A DNA stretch of 16,217 bases from CAYZFD01 sp964477735 (GTDB taxonomy: Bacteria > Bacteroidota > Bacteroidia > Flavobacteriales > Flavobacteriaceae): positions 1-16,217 of the forward strand of contig CAYZFD010000032.1 of assembly GCA_964477735.1 (NCBI GenBank), written 5' to 3'. A program made the position numbers and the translations under genes. Shown here piece by piece: positions 6,942-15,172 of this stretch (the first letter of the stretch is position 1; each line of letters begins with the position of its first letter). The notes under the pieces are model-generated. The model had not been told where the DNA came from and ran no database searches. It saw nothing but the letters and a program-made list of their open reading frames with translations.

Positions 6942-8165
6942 TTAGGACAACATGGCTACGGCTTTATCAACTCCTGCTACCAACCGATCAATTTCCTCAA
7001 AAGTATTGTAAAATGCAAAAGAAGCCCTCACTGTTCCAGGAATTTGATAATAATCCATGATGGGTTGTGCACAGTGGTGCCCCGTTCGCACGGCAATGCC
7101 CATTTTGTCTAAAATACTTCCAATGTCATAGGGATGAATTGAACCTACATTGAACGAAATAACGGCTGTTTTGTTTGGTGCTTCGCCATATATTTTCATC
7201 CCTTCAATGGTTTTCAGCCTAGAGGTAGCATAGGCCAATAGTTCGGCCTCATAAGCTGCAATCTTATCAAATCCCACACTATGCATATAATCTAGTGCCA
7301 CTCCGAAAGCAATGCCCCCACAAATGTTGGGCGTACCAGCTTCAAATTTGTGAGGCAAATCTGCGTAGGTGGTTTTTTCGAAGCGTACTTCGGCGATCAT
7401 TTCCCCACCACCTTGGTAGGGAGGCAATTGCTGAAGCCACTTTTCTTTTCCATAGAGAACTCCAACCCCTGTTGGTCCACAAGTTTTGTGCGCTGAAAAA
7501 GTATAAAAATCCACATCCAACGCCTGAACGTCAGCTTGGATATGGGGGGCTGCTTGAGCTCCATCAATCAGAACTGCCGCTCCAACTTCGTGGGCTTGCG
7601 CTATAATTTTTTCAATCGGATTGATCGTGCCTAGCGCATTAGACACATGATTCACAAAAACCAATTTGGTGCGTTTGTTTAGAAGGTGGCCAAGAGCATC
7701 TATATCTAAGGTTCCGTTGTCGCACATAGGAATCACCTTTAGTTTGGCTGATGACCTTTCACACATCATTTGCCAAGGCACAATGTTGGAATGATGCTCA
7801 AGTGCCGATACCAAAACTTCGTCGTTTGGCTGCAGAAGGGTTGCAAATCCAGCAGCCACAAGGTTAATGCTGTGTGTTGTGCCTGAAGTTAAAATGACTT
7901 CATGCGTATGGTTGGCATTGAGGTGTTTTCTAATTTTTTCTCTAGCTTCTTCATAGGCATTAGTAGCTTCTTGGCTTAGCGTGTGAACACCTCTGTGAAT
8001 GTTGGCATTATATTGGCTGTAATAGTCCGAAATGGCCTCAATCACAAGTGAGGGTGTTTGCGAGGTAGCGGCATTGTCTAAATAAACCAAAGGCTGGCCA
8101 TTGACTTTCCTTTGAAGAATTGGAAAGTCCTTGCGAATGCGCGCAACATCAAAAGTTGTTTTCAT
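6942..8165 (-). CDS. sufS: Cysteine desulfurase SufS
   Basis: A 407-residue PLP enzyme that converts L-cysteine to L-alanine and a protein persulfide. The PLP lysine is K227 (FSAHKTCGPTG). H124 (LEHHSN), D201 and Q204 (IDGAQA) hold the cofactor, and R380 lies in the substrate pocket. The persulfide cysteine is C365 in RTGHHCAQP, the short-loop (type II) form that needs SufE, whose gene follows. Numbering is one above E. coli SufS at each of these positions, so there is no insertion or truncation. The ATG overlaps the sufD stop by four bases (ATGA), indicating translational coupling. Confidence 0.97.
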   Translation of the reverse strand: MKTTFDVARIRKDFPILQRKVNGQPLVYLDNAATSQTPSLVIEAISDYYSQYNANIHRGVHTLSQEATNAYEEAREKIRKHLNANHTHEVILTSGTTHSINLVAAGFATLLQPNDEVLVSALEHHSNIVPWQMMCERSSAKLKVIPMCDNGTLDIDALGHLLNKRTKLVFVNHVSNALGTINPIEKIIAQAHEVGAAVLIDGAQAAPHIQADVQALDVDFYTFSAHKTCGPTGVGVLYGKEKWLQQLPPYQGGGEMIAEVRFEKTTYADLPHKFEAGTPNICGGIAFGVALDYMHSVGFDKIAAYEAELLAYATSRLKTIEGMKIYGEAPNKTAVISFNVGSIHPYDIGSILDKMGIAVRTGHHCAQPIMDYYQIPGTVRASFAFYNTFEEIDRLVAGVDKAVAMLS

Positions 8166-9478
8166 AAATCAAAGCCTAAATCTACACCTAACTTATTGGC
8201 AATGAGCTTATTGATTCGTATTTTTACAGCAGGAATATTCACACTCTCCAAAACGTTGTTGGCGAAAGCATAGGTGAGCAGTGCCTTAGCCTCTTTCTTG
8301 GGGATGCCTCGGGTTTGAAGGTAAAACAAAGCATTTTCGTCGAGCTGACCCACTGTGCAGCCATGTGAACATTTTACGTCGTCTGCAAAAATTTCTAGTT
8401 GAGGTTTGGTGTTGATGGTGGCCTTATCGTCCATTAAAATATTGTTGTTTTGTTGGAAAGCATTGGTTTTTTGCGCTTCTTTTTCAACAATGATTTTGCC
8501 GTTGAACACTCCTGTTGATTGTCCTGCAAAAATCCCCTTATATTCTTGATGACTTTCACAATTTGGTTGTGCATGATGCACTAAAGTGTGGTGGTCAACA
8601 TGCTGTTTTTCTTGAATTAGTGTAATCCCTTTCATCGTTGATAGGACGGCAGGATCCTTGTGGTAGAAATTGAGGTTGTTGCGAACCAAAGATCCTCCGA
8701 AAGAAAAGGTATGAACACTAGCATGACTGTCTCTCCTTTGTGCTATATAGGTGTTGTCAACCAAAGAGGCTTTAAGGCTGTCATTTTGAATTTTATAATA
8801 ATCGACTTGGGCGTTTTTTTCTGCAAAGATTTCGGTAACCGAATTGGTCCAAACCGTTGCCTCAGATAAACTTTGATGACGTTCAACAATTTGAACTTCA
8901 GCATTTTTACCTACCACTACGAGATTACGAGGTTGTAAAAACTTTGGCTGGGTTGCAGTGGTGGCAAAGTGAATGATTTCTATTGGCTTTTCAACAATTT
9001 TTCCATCAGGGACAAACACGTAGGCTCCCTCACTAGCAAATGCAGTGTTGAGTGCCGTTAGAGCGTCTTGGTCGTGTGCTGTTTTGTTGAAATATTTTTC
9101 GATAACGGGGGCATATTTTGGTTTGGAAAGGGCTGCAGAAAGCAAACAAACATCAACACCGTCGTGGGTGGTTTCAGACAAAAAACCATTGTAAACGCCA
9201 TCCACAAAAACGATTTTGTAAGTGTCGATATTATGAAGAAAAAAGTTCTTCACATCTTTGAGTTCCAGCACTTGATCGCTTTTGGGAAACACACTTAAAG
9301 GTTCTTGAATAATTTTGTTTAGAGAAGTATATTTCCAGGCTTCTAGTTTTTTGGTGGGAAACCCAAATTGCTCAAAAGTTTTTATGGCATTTGCTCTAAT
9401 GTCGCCCAATAGATTGTCACTATTGTTTGCTGGGTCAAAAGCCCAAAAAGAAGAAACGAGTTTTTCTTGTAATGACAT
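8162..9478 (-). CDS. sufD: Fe-S scaffold complex subunit SufD
   Basis: A 438-residue SufD, the paralogue of SufB in the SufBC2D scaffold on which clusters are built. The C-terminal half is the SufB/SufD right-handed beta-helix, with repeated short strands between about residues 160 and 365. It carries DDVKCSHGCTVGQLDE, where C370 and H372 match E. coli C358 and H360, the proposed cluster-site residues at the SufB-SufD interface. The helical end (KKEAKALLTYAF) docks SufC. The start is the ATG at 9478, four bases after the sufC stop, and the end overlaps sufS. Confidence 0.96.
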   Translation of the reverse strand: MSLQEKLVSSFWAFDPANNSDNLLGDIRANAIKTFEQFGFPTKKLEAWKYTSLNKIIQEPLSVFPKSDQVLELKDVKNFFLHNIDTYKIVFVDGVYNGFLSETTHDGVDVCLLSAALSKPKYAPVIEKYFNKTAHDQDALTALNTAFASEGAYVFVPDGKIVEKPIEIIHFATTATQPKFLQPRNLVVVGKNAEVQIVERHQSLSEATVWTNSVTEIFAEKNAQVDYYKIQNDSLKASLVDNTYIAQRRDSHASVHTFSFGGSLVRNNLNFYHKDPAVLSTMKGITLIQEKQHVDHHTLVHHAQPNCESHQEYKGIFAGQSTGVFNGKIIVEKEAQKTNAFQQNNNILMDDKATINTKPQLEIFADDVKCSHGCTVGQLDENALFYLQTRGIPKKEAKALLTYAFANNVLESVNIPAVKIRINKLIANKLGVDLGFDL

Positions 9479-9482
9479 CTGT

Positions 9483-10229
9483 TTAACTTTGTTGTTTTAT
9501 CCAGTCGTATCCTTTTTCTTCGAGCTCTAATGCCAGTTCTTTTGTGCCAGATTTTACAATTTGCCCATCGTGTAAAACATGTACAAAATCGGGAACGATA
9601 TAATCTAATAAACGCTGATAATGCGTGATGACAACTATAGCGTTGTTTTCGTTGCGAAGCTTATTGACACCGTTGGCCACAATGCGTAGGGCATCAATGT
9701 CGAGCCCAGAATCGGTTTCATCTAGGATGGCGAGCTTAGGTTCTAGCATGGCCATTTGAAATATTTCGTTTCTTTTTTTCTCTCCTCCCGAAAAACCTTC
9801 GTTGAGTGAACGCGACAAAAAGCGGGCATCGATTTCGAGCAAAGCAGCCTTTTCTCTAATTTTTTTCAGCATTTCATTGGCAGGCATTTCATCCAAGCCG
9901 TTTGCTTTTCTTTGAGCGTTGATTGCTGTTTTGATGAAATTCGTTACTGTTACTCCAGGTATTTCGACAGGATATTGGAAAGATAAAAACACTCCTTTGT
10001 GGGCACGCTCGTCGGCGCTGAGCTCCGATAAATCTTCACCGTTTAGCAATATATTGCCTTTTGTGACTTCATAGTCTTCGTTTCCTGCAATCACTGAGGA
10101 AAGGGTGCTTTTCCCAGATCCATTTGGGCCCATAATGGCATGAACTTCTCCAGCTTTTACATCTAGATTGATGCCATTTAAAATACTTTTGTCTTCAACA
10201 TTGGCGTGAAGGTTGTCTATGCTTAACAT
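9483..10229 (-). CDS. sufC: Fe-S assembly ATPase SufC
   Basis: A 248-residue ABC-type ATPase that drives conformational change in SufBC2D during cluster assembly. It is cytosolic, not a transporter. Walker A is GPNGSGKST (34-42, K40), the Q-loop is in SFQYPVEIPG, the SufC-specific signature is FSGGEKKRNE (146-155), Walker B is LAILDE (166-171) and the switch histidine is H203 (ITHYQRLL). All are intact. It starts three bases after the stop of the intervening lipoprotein gene and ends four bases before sufD. Confidence 0.97.
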   Translation of the reverse strand: MLSIDNLHANVEDKSILNGINLDVKAGEVHAIMGPNGSGKSTLSSVIAGNEDYEVTKGNILLNGEDLSELSADERAHKGVFLSFQYPVEIPGVTVTNFIKTAINAQRKANGLDEMPANEMLKKIREKAALLEIDARFLSRSLNEGFSGGEKKRNEIFQMAMLEPKLAILDETDSGLDIDALRIVANGVNKLRNENNAIVVITHYQRLLDYIVPDFVHVLHDGQIVKSGTKELALELEEKGYDWIKQQS

Positions 10230-10232
10230 ATT

Positions 10233-10610
10233 TTAGTTTTCGATGCTTAATTGTATGCGATTGTTGTCTTCTTTTCTGATGCTACTCACAGAGTCTATAG
10301 CAACAATGGTGAGTATTTGTGGCCACCCCTCAGGGGCAGTATTGTCGGTTAAAAAACCCTTAATATAAACAGGGATCATGTCAAATTCATCTTTTTTGAG
10401 GGGCAAGACCATGTCTTGAAGCTGGTGCATTTCAGCGTTGATGTTTACTCCATAGACATCGGTGCCTGTGTTGAGAACTGCTGCATCGGCCAAATATAAA
10501 AACTCACCTGAAAAAGTTTTGACTTCTTGCTTTTCAGCAGGTTTTTTGGGGTTGTTACAGCCCATTGCTAAAAGGGTAAGGGCTAGGTAGGGTAGGATTT
10601 TAACTTTCAT
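10233..10610 (-). CDS. Small lipoprotein inside the suf operon
   Basis: A 125-residue predicted lipoprotein between sufB and sufC. The signal peptide ends in LLAMGC, with the lipid cysteine at residue 18 (followed by NNPKKP), so the mature protein would be anchored in the envelope. The rest is a compact beta-rich domain with GEFLYLADAAVL, DVYGVNIN, MIPVYIKGFL and EGWPQILTIVAIDSV. The strand pattern suggests an OB-like barrel, perhaps related to NlpE-type C-terminal domains; this is a guess. I chose the ATG at 10610 (13 bases after the sufB stop), because the in-frame TTG at 10631 would put seven charged and polar residues before the signal peptide. It has no known role in the cytosolic SUF pathway. 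Its tight spacing shows co-expression. Confidence 0.82.
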   Translation of the reverse strand: MKVKILPYLALTLLAMGCNNPKKPAEKQEVKTFSGEFLYLADAAVLNTGTDVYGVNINAEMHQLQDMVLPLKKDEFDMIPVYIKGFLTDNTAPEGWPQILTIVAIDSVSSIRKEDNNRIQLSIEN

Positions 10611-10623
10611 GTTTGTGAATTTT

Positions 10624-12069
10624 TTATCCAACAGATCCTTCTAATGAAATTTCTAATAATTTTTGTGCCTCAACGGCAAACTCCATTGGAAGTTTGTTGA
10701 GAACTTCTTTGCTAAAACCATTCACAATGAGGGCAATTGCTTGTTCGGTATCGATGCCTCGTTGATTGCAGTAAAAAATCTGATCTTCTCCAATTTTACT
10801 TGTGGTGGCTTCGTGTTCAATTTTGGCAGTTTTATTTTGAGTTTCTATATAGGGAAAGGTGTGTGCCCCACAGGCATTTCCCATTAACAATGAGTCACAT
10901 TGTGAGAAGTTTCTGGCGTTTTCTGCCCGACGATTAATTTGTACCAATCCGCGATAGCTGTTTTGGGATTGCCCTGCCGAAATACCTTTTGAGATGATGG
11001 TGCTTCTAGTGTTTTTGCCCAAATGAATCATTTTGGTTCCTGTGTCGGCTTGCTGAAAATTATTGGTTACTGCGATTGAATAAAATTCGCCTATGGCATT
11101 GTTTCCTTTTAACACACAAGAGGGATATTTCCATGTCACGGCAGAGCCTGTTTCGACTTGTGTCCAAGAGATCTTGGCGTCGTTATGACAGATTCCTCTT
11201 TTGGTAACAAAGTTGTAAACACCTCCTTTTCCTTCTTTGTTTCCAGGAAACCAATTTTGAACGGTGGAGTATTTAATTTCTGCTTTGTCGAGTGCAATGA
11301 GCTCCACCACAGCGGCATGAAGTTGGTTTTCGTCGCGCGAGGGGGCAGTACAGCCTTCCAAATAACTCACATAACTTCCTTCGTCGGCAATCACCAAGGT
11401 GCGCTCGAACTGGCCAGTTCCGGCTTGGTTGATCCTGAAGTAGGTGGAGAGTTCCATAGGGCATTTTACCCCTTTAGGAATGTAGCAAAATGAACCATCC
11501 GAAAAAACTGCTGAATTAAGGGCGGCATAGAAGTTGTCTTTTTGAGGCACAACAGTGCCAATGTATTGACGCACCAAGTCAGGATGATTTTGGATGGCTT
11601 CTGAAATGGAGCAAAAAATGATGCCTTTTTCGGCTAAAGTCTCTTTGAATGTTGTCGCCACTGAAACAGAATCCATTACGATGTCCACCGCTACGCCTGC
11701 CAATTTTTTTTGCTCGTCTAAAGAAATTCCCAATTTGTTGAAGGTCTCCAAAAGTTCGGGATCTACTTCGTCTAGACTGTCATATTTGGGCTTGGATTTG
11801 GGTGCTGAATAATAGGATATGGCTTGAAAGTCTGGCTTGGCATATTTAACATTTGGCCATTCGGGTTCGGTCATTTCGCACCAAGATCGATAGGCTTGTA
11901 AACGCCATTCGGTCATCCATTCGGGTTCATTTTTTCGTTTAGAGATGGCCACCACCACTTCTTCGCTTAAGCCAACAGGGAAAGTGTCGGCATCTATATC
12001 GGTATAGAAACCATATTCATATTCTTTGGTTTCGAGTTCTTTTTTTAATTCTTCTTCAGTATAGGCCAT
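10624..12069 (-). CDS. sufB: Fe-S scaffold complex subunit SufB
   Basis: A 481-residue SufB, the main scaffold protein that receives sulfur from SufE and holds the nascent cluster. C391 (FSQCDSLLMG) and the pair H419-E420 (KIEHEATTSKI) match E. coli C405, H433 and E434, and C240 (YLEGCTAPSR) matches C254. The beta-helix core and C-terminal SufC-docking helix are complete. The start is the ATG at 12069 (MAYTEEELKKELETKEYEYG), which agrees with flavobacterial SufB. The frame is open up to 12108, but that would overlap sufA and add a non-homologous 13 residues. It lies 10 bases after sufA. Confidence 0.97.
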   Translation of the reverse strand: MAYTEEELKKELETKEYEYGFYTDIDADTFPVGLSEEVVVAISKRKNEPEWMTEWRLQAYRSWCEMTEPEWPNVKYAKPDFQAISYYSAPKSKPKYDSLDEVDPELLETFNKLGISLDEQKKLAGVAVDIVMDSVSVATTFKETLAEKGIIFCSISEAIQNHPDLVRQYIGTVVPQKDNFYAALNSAVFSDGSFCYIPKGVKCPMELSTYFRINQAGTGQFERTLVIADEGSYVSYLEGCTAPSRDENQLHAAVVELIALDKAEIKYSTVQNWFPGNKEGKGGVYNFVTKRGICHNDAKISWTQVETGSAVTWKYPSCVLKGNNAIGEFYSIAVTNNFQQADTGTKMIHLGKNTRSTIISKGISAGQSQNSYRGLVQINRRAENARNFSQCDSLLMGNACGAHTFPYIETQNKTAKIEHEATTSKIGEDQIFYCNQRGIDTEQAIALIVNGFSKEVLNKLPMEFAVEAQKLLEISLEGSVG

Positions 12070-12079
12070 TTTATTTATT

Positions 12080-12409
12080 TTAGAGCGAAAAGCTTTCTCC
12101 ACAACCACAGGTTCTGTTGGCGTTGGGGTTGTTGAAAACGAAGCCTTTGCCGTTTAAACCACCCGAAAATTCGAGTGTGGTGCCCACTAAATACAAAAAG
12201 CTTTTCTTGTCAACAACGATTCTAATGCTGTTGTCTTCGAAAATTTTGTCTTCTGGAGAGGTGGAGTTGTCAAAACGTAATTCATAGGAAAGACCAGAAC
12301 AACCTCCACTTTTCACACCTACGCGCACGTAGGCCGATGTGGGATCGAAGCCTTCTTCGGTCATAAGTTTTACAACTTGTTGCCCCGCAGTGTCTGAAAC
12401 TTTAATCAT
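12080..12409 (-). CDS. sufA: A-type Fe-S carrier SufA (HesB/IscA family)
   Basis: A 109-residue A-type carrier, first gene of the suf cluster. These small proteins bind iron or an Fe-S cluster and pass it to target enzymes. The three ligand cysteines are present: C37 (SGGCSGLSY) and C101/C103 in RTCGCGESF. The length is normal for the family. Whether to call it sufA, iscA or erpA is a matter of context; its place before sufB favours sufA. A good promoter element lies 33 bases upstream and the next gene, sufB, starts after 10 bases. Confidence 0.94.
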   Translation of the reverse strand: MIKVSDTAGQQVVKLMTEEGFDPTSAYVRVGVKSGGCSGLSYELRFDNSTSPEDKIFEDNSIRIVVDKKSFLYLVGTTLEFSGGLNGKGFVFNNPNANRTCGCGESFSL

Positions 12410-12441
12410 TTATTTAAGTAGATTGTTTCTAAATAACGTTG

Positions 12442-12470
12442 CAAATATAGGGGTTTTAAGGGAAAAAACT
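12442..12470 (-). promoter_or_regulatory. Candidate suf operon promoter
   Basis: On the minus strand TATATTTG (12449 to 12442) is a full match to the Bacteroidota -7 box TAnnTTTG, placed 32 bases before the sufA ATG. A T-rich AGTTTTTT (12470-12463), 13 bases further up, is the only -33 candidate and lacks the TTG. No clear palindrome for an IscR- or Fur-like regulator was recognised in the 113-base gap. Confidence 0.5.
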
Positions 12471-12522
12471 CGAGAGGAGGATAGTAAAAAGTAATTGTAA
12501 AATTGTTGAAATCGATATGGGG

Positions 12523-13845
12523 TTAATATTTCACCACAAAAGCGTCTTTGTTTCCCTTGCCAATAGGAAAATCTCCATCGTTGCTAATTGTTTCACCGAC
12601 TACATAGAGATGATTTTTTTCGGTGAAAACGAGGCTGTAACCGAAATCGGCGCCCGAACCGCCCAAAGCATCTTGCCATAGGATTTTTCCATTGTTGTCT
12701 AATTGGAGTACCCACAAATCGTTGTTTCCTTTGTTTTTAGAAAGATCTCCGTCAACACTTTTTGTGTTTCCGGTGACGAAAACTGTGTTTCCAGGCCCCC
12801 TATGAATTCCAGCTCCTGCATCAAAAGCTTTTCCTCCGTAAGTTTGTTCCCACATTAGTTTGCCATCTGCTGACACGGCCAACACCCACAAATCGGCCTG
12901 GCCCAATGGTTGGCTGACATCACCATCATCAGAAAAAGTCGTACCTACAATTCTGAGGCTGTTGTCGTTCATTCGAAGAATTCCTGCGGATTCATCTATG
13001 GCGCTTCCTCCAAAGCTTTTTTCCCAAACCAGTTTTCCTTTCGAATCAATTTTGATGGCCCAAACGTCATAACTTCCATGATTGTTCGAAATATCGACGT
13101 CGGTGCTCTCGGAGGTGCCTGTGATGACAAGATGCCCATCTTCGGTTTCCACCAAATCATAGGATCGGTCGTTATTGGTTCCTCCATGATAGCGGCGCCA
13201 CTGCACCTCGCCTTGGGCGTTGAGTTTGTGTGTCCAAAATTCACCCACCCCATGCAATGCCGCTCCTTGGACGGCATTGCCAAGCCCTCCTGAAGCGGTG
13301 ACGTCGATATAGCCTGTCATGGCGAAACCTCCATCACTCGTGGCAATTACGGCATAGGCATGATCGTGTCCGCTATAGCCAAAACTTTTTTGCCATTCGA
13401 TTTCACCATTTTTATCAATCTTCACAATCCAATTGTCATGCATCCCTTGGTTGCTGGTCAGATCACCATCTTTACTTTTGCTATAGCCTACCAAAACAAA
13501 ACCGCCGTCGGTAGTTTGTACAATTGAATGTCCGCGGTCATCATCACTGCCGCCAAAAGTTAAACTCCACATTTTTTGATCGTTGCTGTCTAGTCGAAGT
13601 AACCAACAATCACTGTCTGCGTTGTTTTTTTTAGGCAAATCTCCGTCGGTGCTCATGCTATTGCCAAAAATAGCCACGCCACCATCTTGAGTTTCAATGA
13701 TGTCATGGGCAATATCTTCGGCACTTCCACCCCAAGTTGTGATGCTTAGGCGTTGGCCTAAAAAAGTGTCGATAGGCTCTGTTTCTTCTTCTACGCAAGA
13801 CAAAAAGGTGCAAGCCACTAGAAAAAGAAAGTATTTTTGCCACAT
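12523..13845 (-). CDS. Seven-repeat beta-propeller lipoprotein
   Basis: A 440-residue predicted lipoprotein. The signal peptide ends at FLSC (C17) and is followed by an acidic stretch. The rest consists of seven repeats starting at about residues 38, 97, 155, 220, 278, 336 and 394, mostly 58 residues apart. Each has the form [FYW]GGS..D....I..T.DGG..V.G.S.S.DGDL....G..D.W..K.D..G...W. Seven such units predict a seven-bladed propeller, with the last strand (AFVVKY) closing the ring. The DGD element recurs at 67, 126, 307, 365 and 423, is DVD at 249, and is missing in repeat 3, which is seven residues longer. Such repeats are common in Bacteroidota cell-surface proteins; binding or structural roles are likely, but no enzyme signature is seen. 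Start is the ATG at 13845, one base after the upstream gene ends. Confidence 0.85.
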   Translation of the reverse strand: MWQKYFLFLVACTFLSCVEEETEPIDTFLGQRLSITTWGGSAEDIAHDIIETQDGGVAIFGNSMSTDGDLPKKNNADSDCWLLRLDSNDQKMWSLTFGGSDDDRGHSIVQTTDGGFVLVGYSKSKDGDLTSNQGMHDNWIVKIDKNGEIEWQKSFGYSGHDHAYAVIATSDGGFAMTGYIDVTASGGLGNAVQGAALHGVGEFWTHKLNAQGEVQWRRYHGGTNNDRSYDLVETEDGHLVITGTSESTDVDISNNHGSYDVWAIKIDSKGKLVWEKSFGGSAIDESAGILRMNDNSLRIVGTTFSDDGDVSQPLGQADLWVLAVSADGKLMWEQTYGGKAFDAGAGIHRGPGNTVFVTGNTKSVDGDLSKNKGNNDLWVLQLDNNGKILWQDALGGSGADFGYSLVFTEKNHLYVVGETISNDGDFPIGKGNKDAFVVKY

Positions 13846-13846
13846 G

Positions 13847-15085
13847 CTACTTCGATTTTTGGATAAGAAATAAACCGCTGTTGATGTCGCTCACCACTAT
13901 GATTCCACTATCGAAATAGGGGTAAACGTTCCAAACGCCATTAAAAGTGGTGTTATCATGGTCGGGATAGGTGTCAAAAAAACCGATTTCTGTCATTTTT
14001 TTAGTTTCAATTTGACTGATATCGATCATGCGTACGCCCGAAGTGTAGTTGGCTAAGTAAAAAGTATTGCCAAGCACATATCCATTGTGATCAATGGTGC
14101 TCAGGGAACCTAGATATTCATAATGGAGTAGAGGATTTTTGAGATCAGACATGTCGAATACTAGGGTGCGTGTGTTGTATCCTTTTTTTACTTCATCGAG
14201 TTCGTCACCCACAAAAAAATATTTTTGAGTTTCATCAAACCATCCTTGATGGGTGTATTGATAGTCGGGGTAGGTGACGCTGCTAATGGGTGTGGGGTTG
14301 GCTTTATCGGTAACATCAATTAAGACAAGTTCATTTTCGTTACTTCCTATATAAATTTCCTTTCCAGTATAATCTTCGTCTGGTCCCCTATAGCTCACCA
14401 CTTGTGCATCGTGACTGTAGCCATGGCCACCATAACCTCCTGCGGGTGTCGGTGCTTTTGGGTTTAGAATATTGATGAAATGAGGTCCTCCGTTATAGGA
14501 GTTTCTACTTCCAACCGTATAGGCAAAACCTGTTTTTTCATTGATCACAACGTTGTGTGCGTTCCCAATTTCTGTGTAATGGGCATCTGTTGTAAAAACT
14601 TGGGGGGGATTTTCAACATTTCTTAGTCTTGTGAGATCAAACACTTGAAGTCCATGGTTGCTGGCTTCGCTCACCACGAAGGCGTGATTTTGAAATACCT
14701 TAACATCTCGCCAAGCATCACCTTGTAGGGCTGTTTCGTTGGTTCTTGGAAGTATGCCCAGATATATTGGGTCGTCGGCTTGTGAGATGTCAACAAAAGC
14801 AGTGCCTGTGTTTAATCCCATCAACACATATTCCTTCTGGGTTAGGGGGTCTGTCCAGCCCCAAGCGTCGTTGCCTGATTGGGCATCGAAAACCGATAGG
14901 GGCAGGTGTGCTACCAAATCATATCCTAGGCATGGATAGCCATCTGCCAAACCATCAAGGCAGGGCGTTACCAGAATTTCTTCCTCATTATTCGCTTCTG
15001 ATTCGGGAATGTTGTCATAGGTTTCGTTCCCACAACTTACAAGAAAAACAAATAACGGAAGTATGTAAATAAAGGAATTTTTCAT
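13847..15085 (-). CDS. Choice-of-anchor B family lipoprotein (LVIVD-repeat propeller)
   Basis: A 412-residue predicted lipoprotein with the lipid cysteine at residue 18 (FLVSC). After an acidic linker comes PCLDGLADGYPCLGYDLVAHL (C42 and C52), the N-terminal hallmark of the choice-of-anchor B family. LVIVD-type strands follow: TAFVDIS (95-101), LQVFDLT (146-152), LVLIDVT (253-259), TLVFDMS (307-313) and VRMIDIS (351-357). A histidine occurs near the start of successive blades: H177 (NAHNV), H225 (YSHDA), H279 (YTHQG) and H333 (IDHNG), spaced 48-54 residues, as if facing one central site. Members carry different surface anchors; here it is a lipid. The function is unknown. It is the first gene of a two-gene unit with the seven-repeat propeller and is divergent from thiL. 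Confidence 0.85.
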   Translation of the reverse strand: MKNSFIYILPLFVFLVSCGNETYDNIPESEANNEEEILVTPCLDGLADGYPCLGYDLVAHLPLSVFDAQSGNDAWGWTDPLTQKEYVLMGLNTGTAFVDISQADDPIYLGILPRTNETALQGDAWRDVKVFQNHAFVVSEASNHGLQVFDLTRLRNVENPPQVFTTDAHYTEIGNAHNVVINEKTGFAYTVGSRNSYNGGPHFINILNPKAPTPAGGYGGHGYSHDAQVVSYRGPDEDYTGKEIYIGSNENELVLIDVTDKANPTPISSVTYPDYQYTHQGWFDETQKYFFVGDELDEVKKGYNTRTLVFDMSDLKNPLLHYEYLGSLSTIDHNGYVLGNTFYLANYTSGVRMIDISQIETKKMTEIGFFDTYPDHDNTTFNGVWNVYPYFDSGIIVVSDINSGLFLIQKSK

Positions 15086-15101
15086 GTGAAAAACTTACCG
15101 A

Positions 15102-15130
15102 TTGTATGGTAAAAATACAACGTATTTTTG
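15102..15130 (+). promoter_or_regulatory. thiL promoter
   Basis: TTG (15102-15104), 18 bases, then TATTTTTG (15123-15130) is a full match to TTG-N17-23-TAnnTTTG. Transcription would begin near 15137, giving a leader of about 36 bases before the ATG at 15173. A second TATTTTTG at 15161-15168, only four bases before the ATG, lacks a -33 element. No TPP riboswitch is visible in the short leader. Confidence 0.6.
15111..15129. repeat. 8-bp inverted repeat over the thiL -7 box
   Basis: AAAAATAC (15111-15118) and GTATTTTT (15122-15129) are perfect reverse complements around a three-base centre (AAC). The right arm contains nearly all of the thiL -7 element. It is a plausible operator site, though its AT-rich makeup makes chance possible. 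Confidence 0.5.
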
Positions 15131-15172
15131 AGCTAAAAAGTATATGAAATTGGAAATCAATATTTTTGCCGC

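Noticed and set aside
7295..7606. Plus-strand open frames inside sufS and other minus-strand genes
   Set aside because: They are antisense to intact conserved genes, have no recognisable motifs and no promoter-like sequence.
12070..12108. Longer sufB start at 12108
   Set aside because: It would overlap sufA by 29 bases and add 13 residues absent from typical SufB, while an ATG at 12069 fits the family start.
12523..13845. Seven-repeat protein as a recent DNA repeat array
   Set aside because: The repetition is at protein level only; the blades are strongly diverged in DNA sequence, so no unstable tandem repeat is present.
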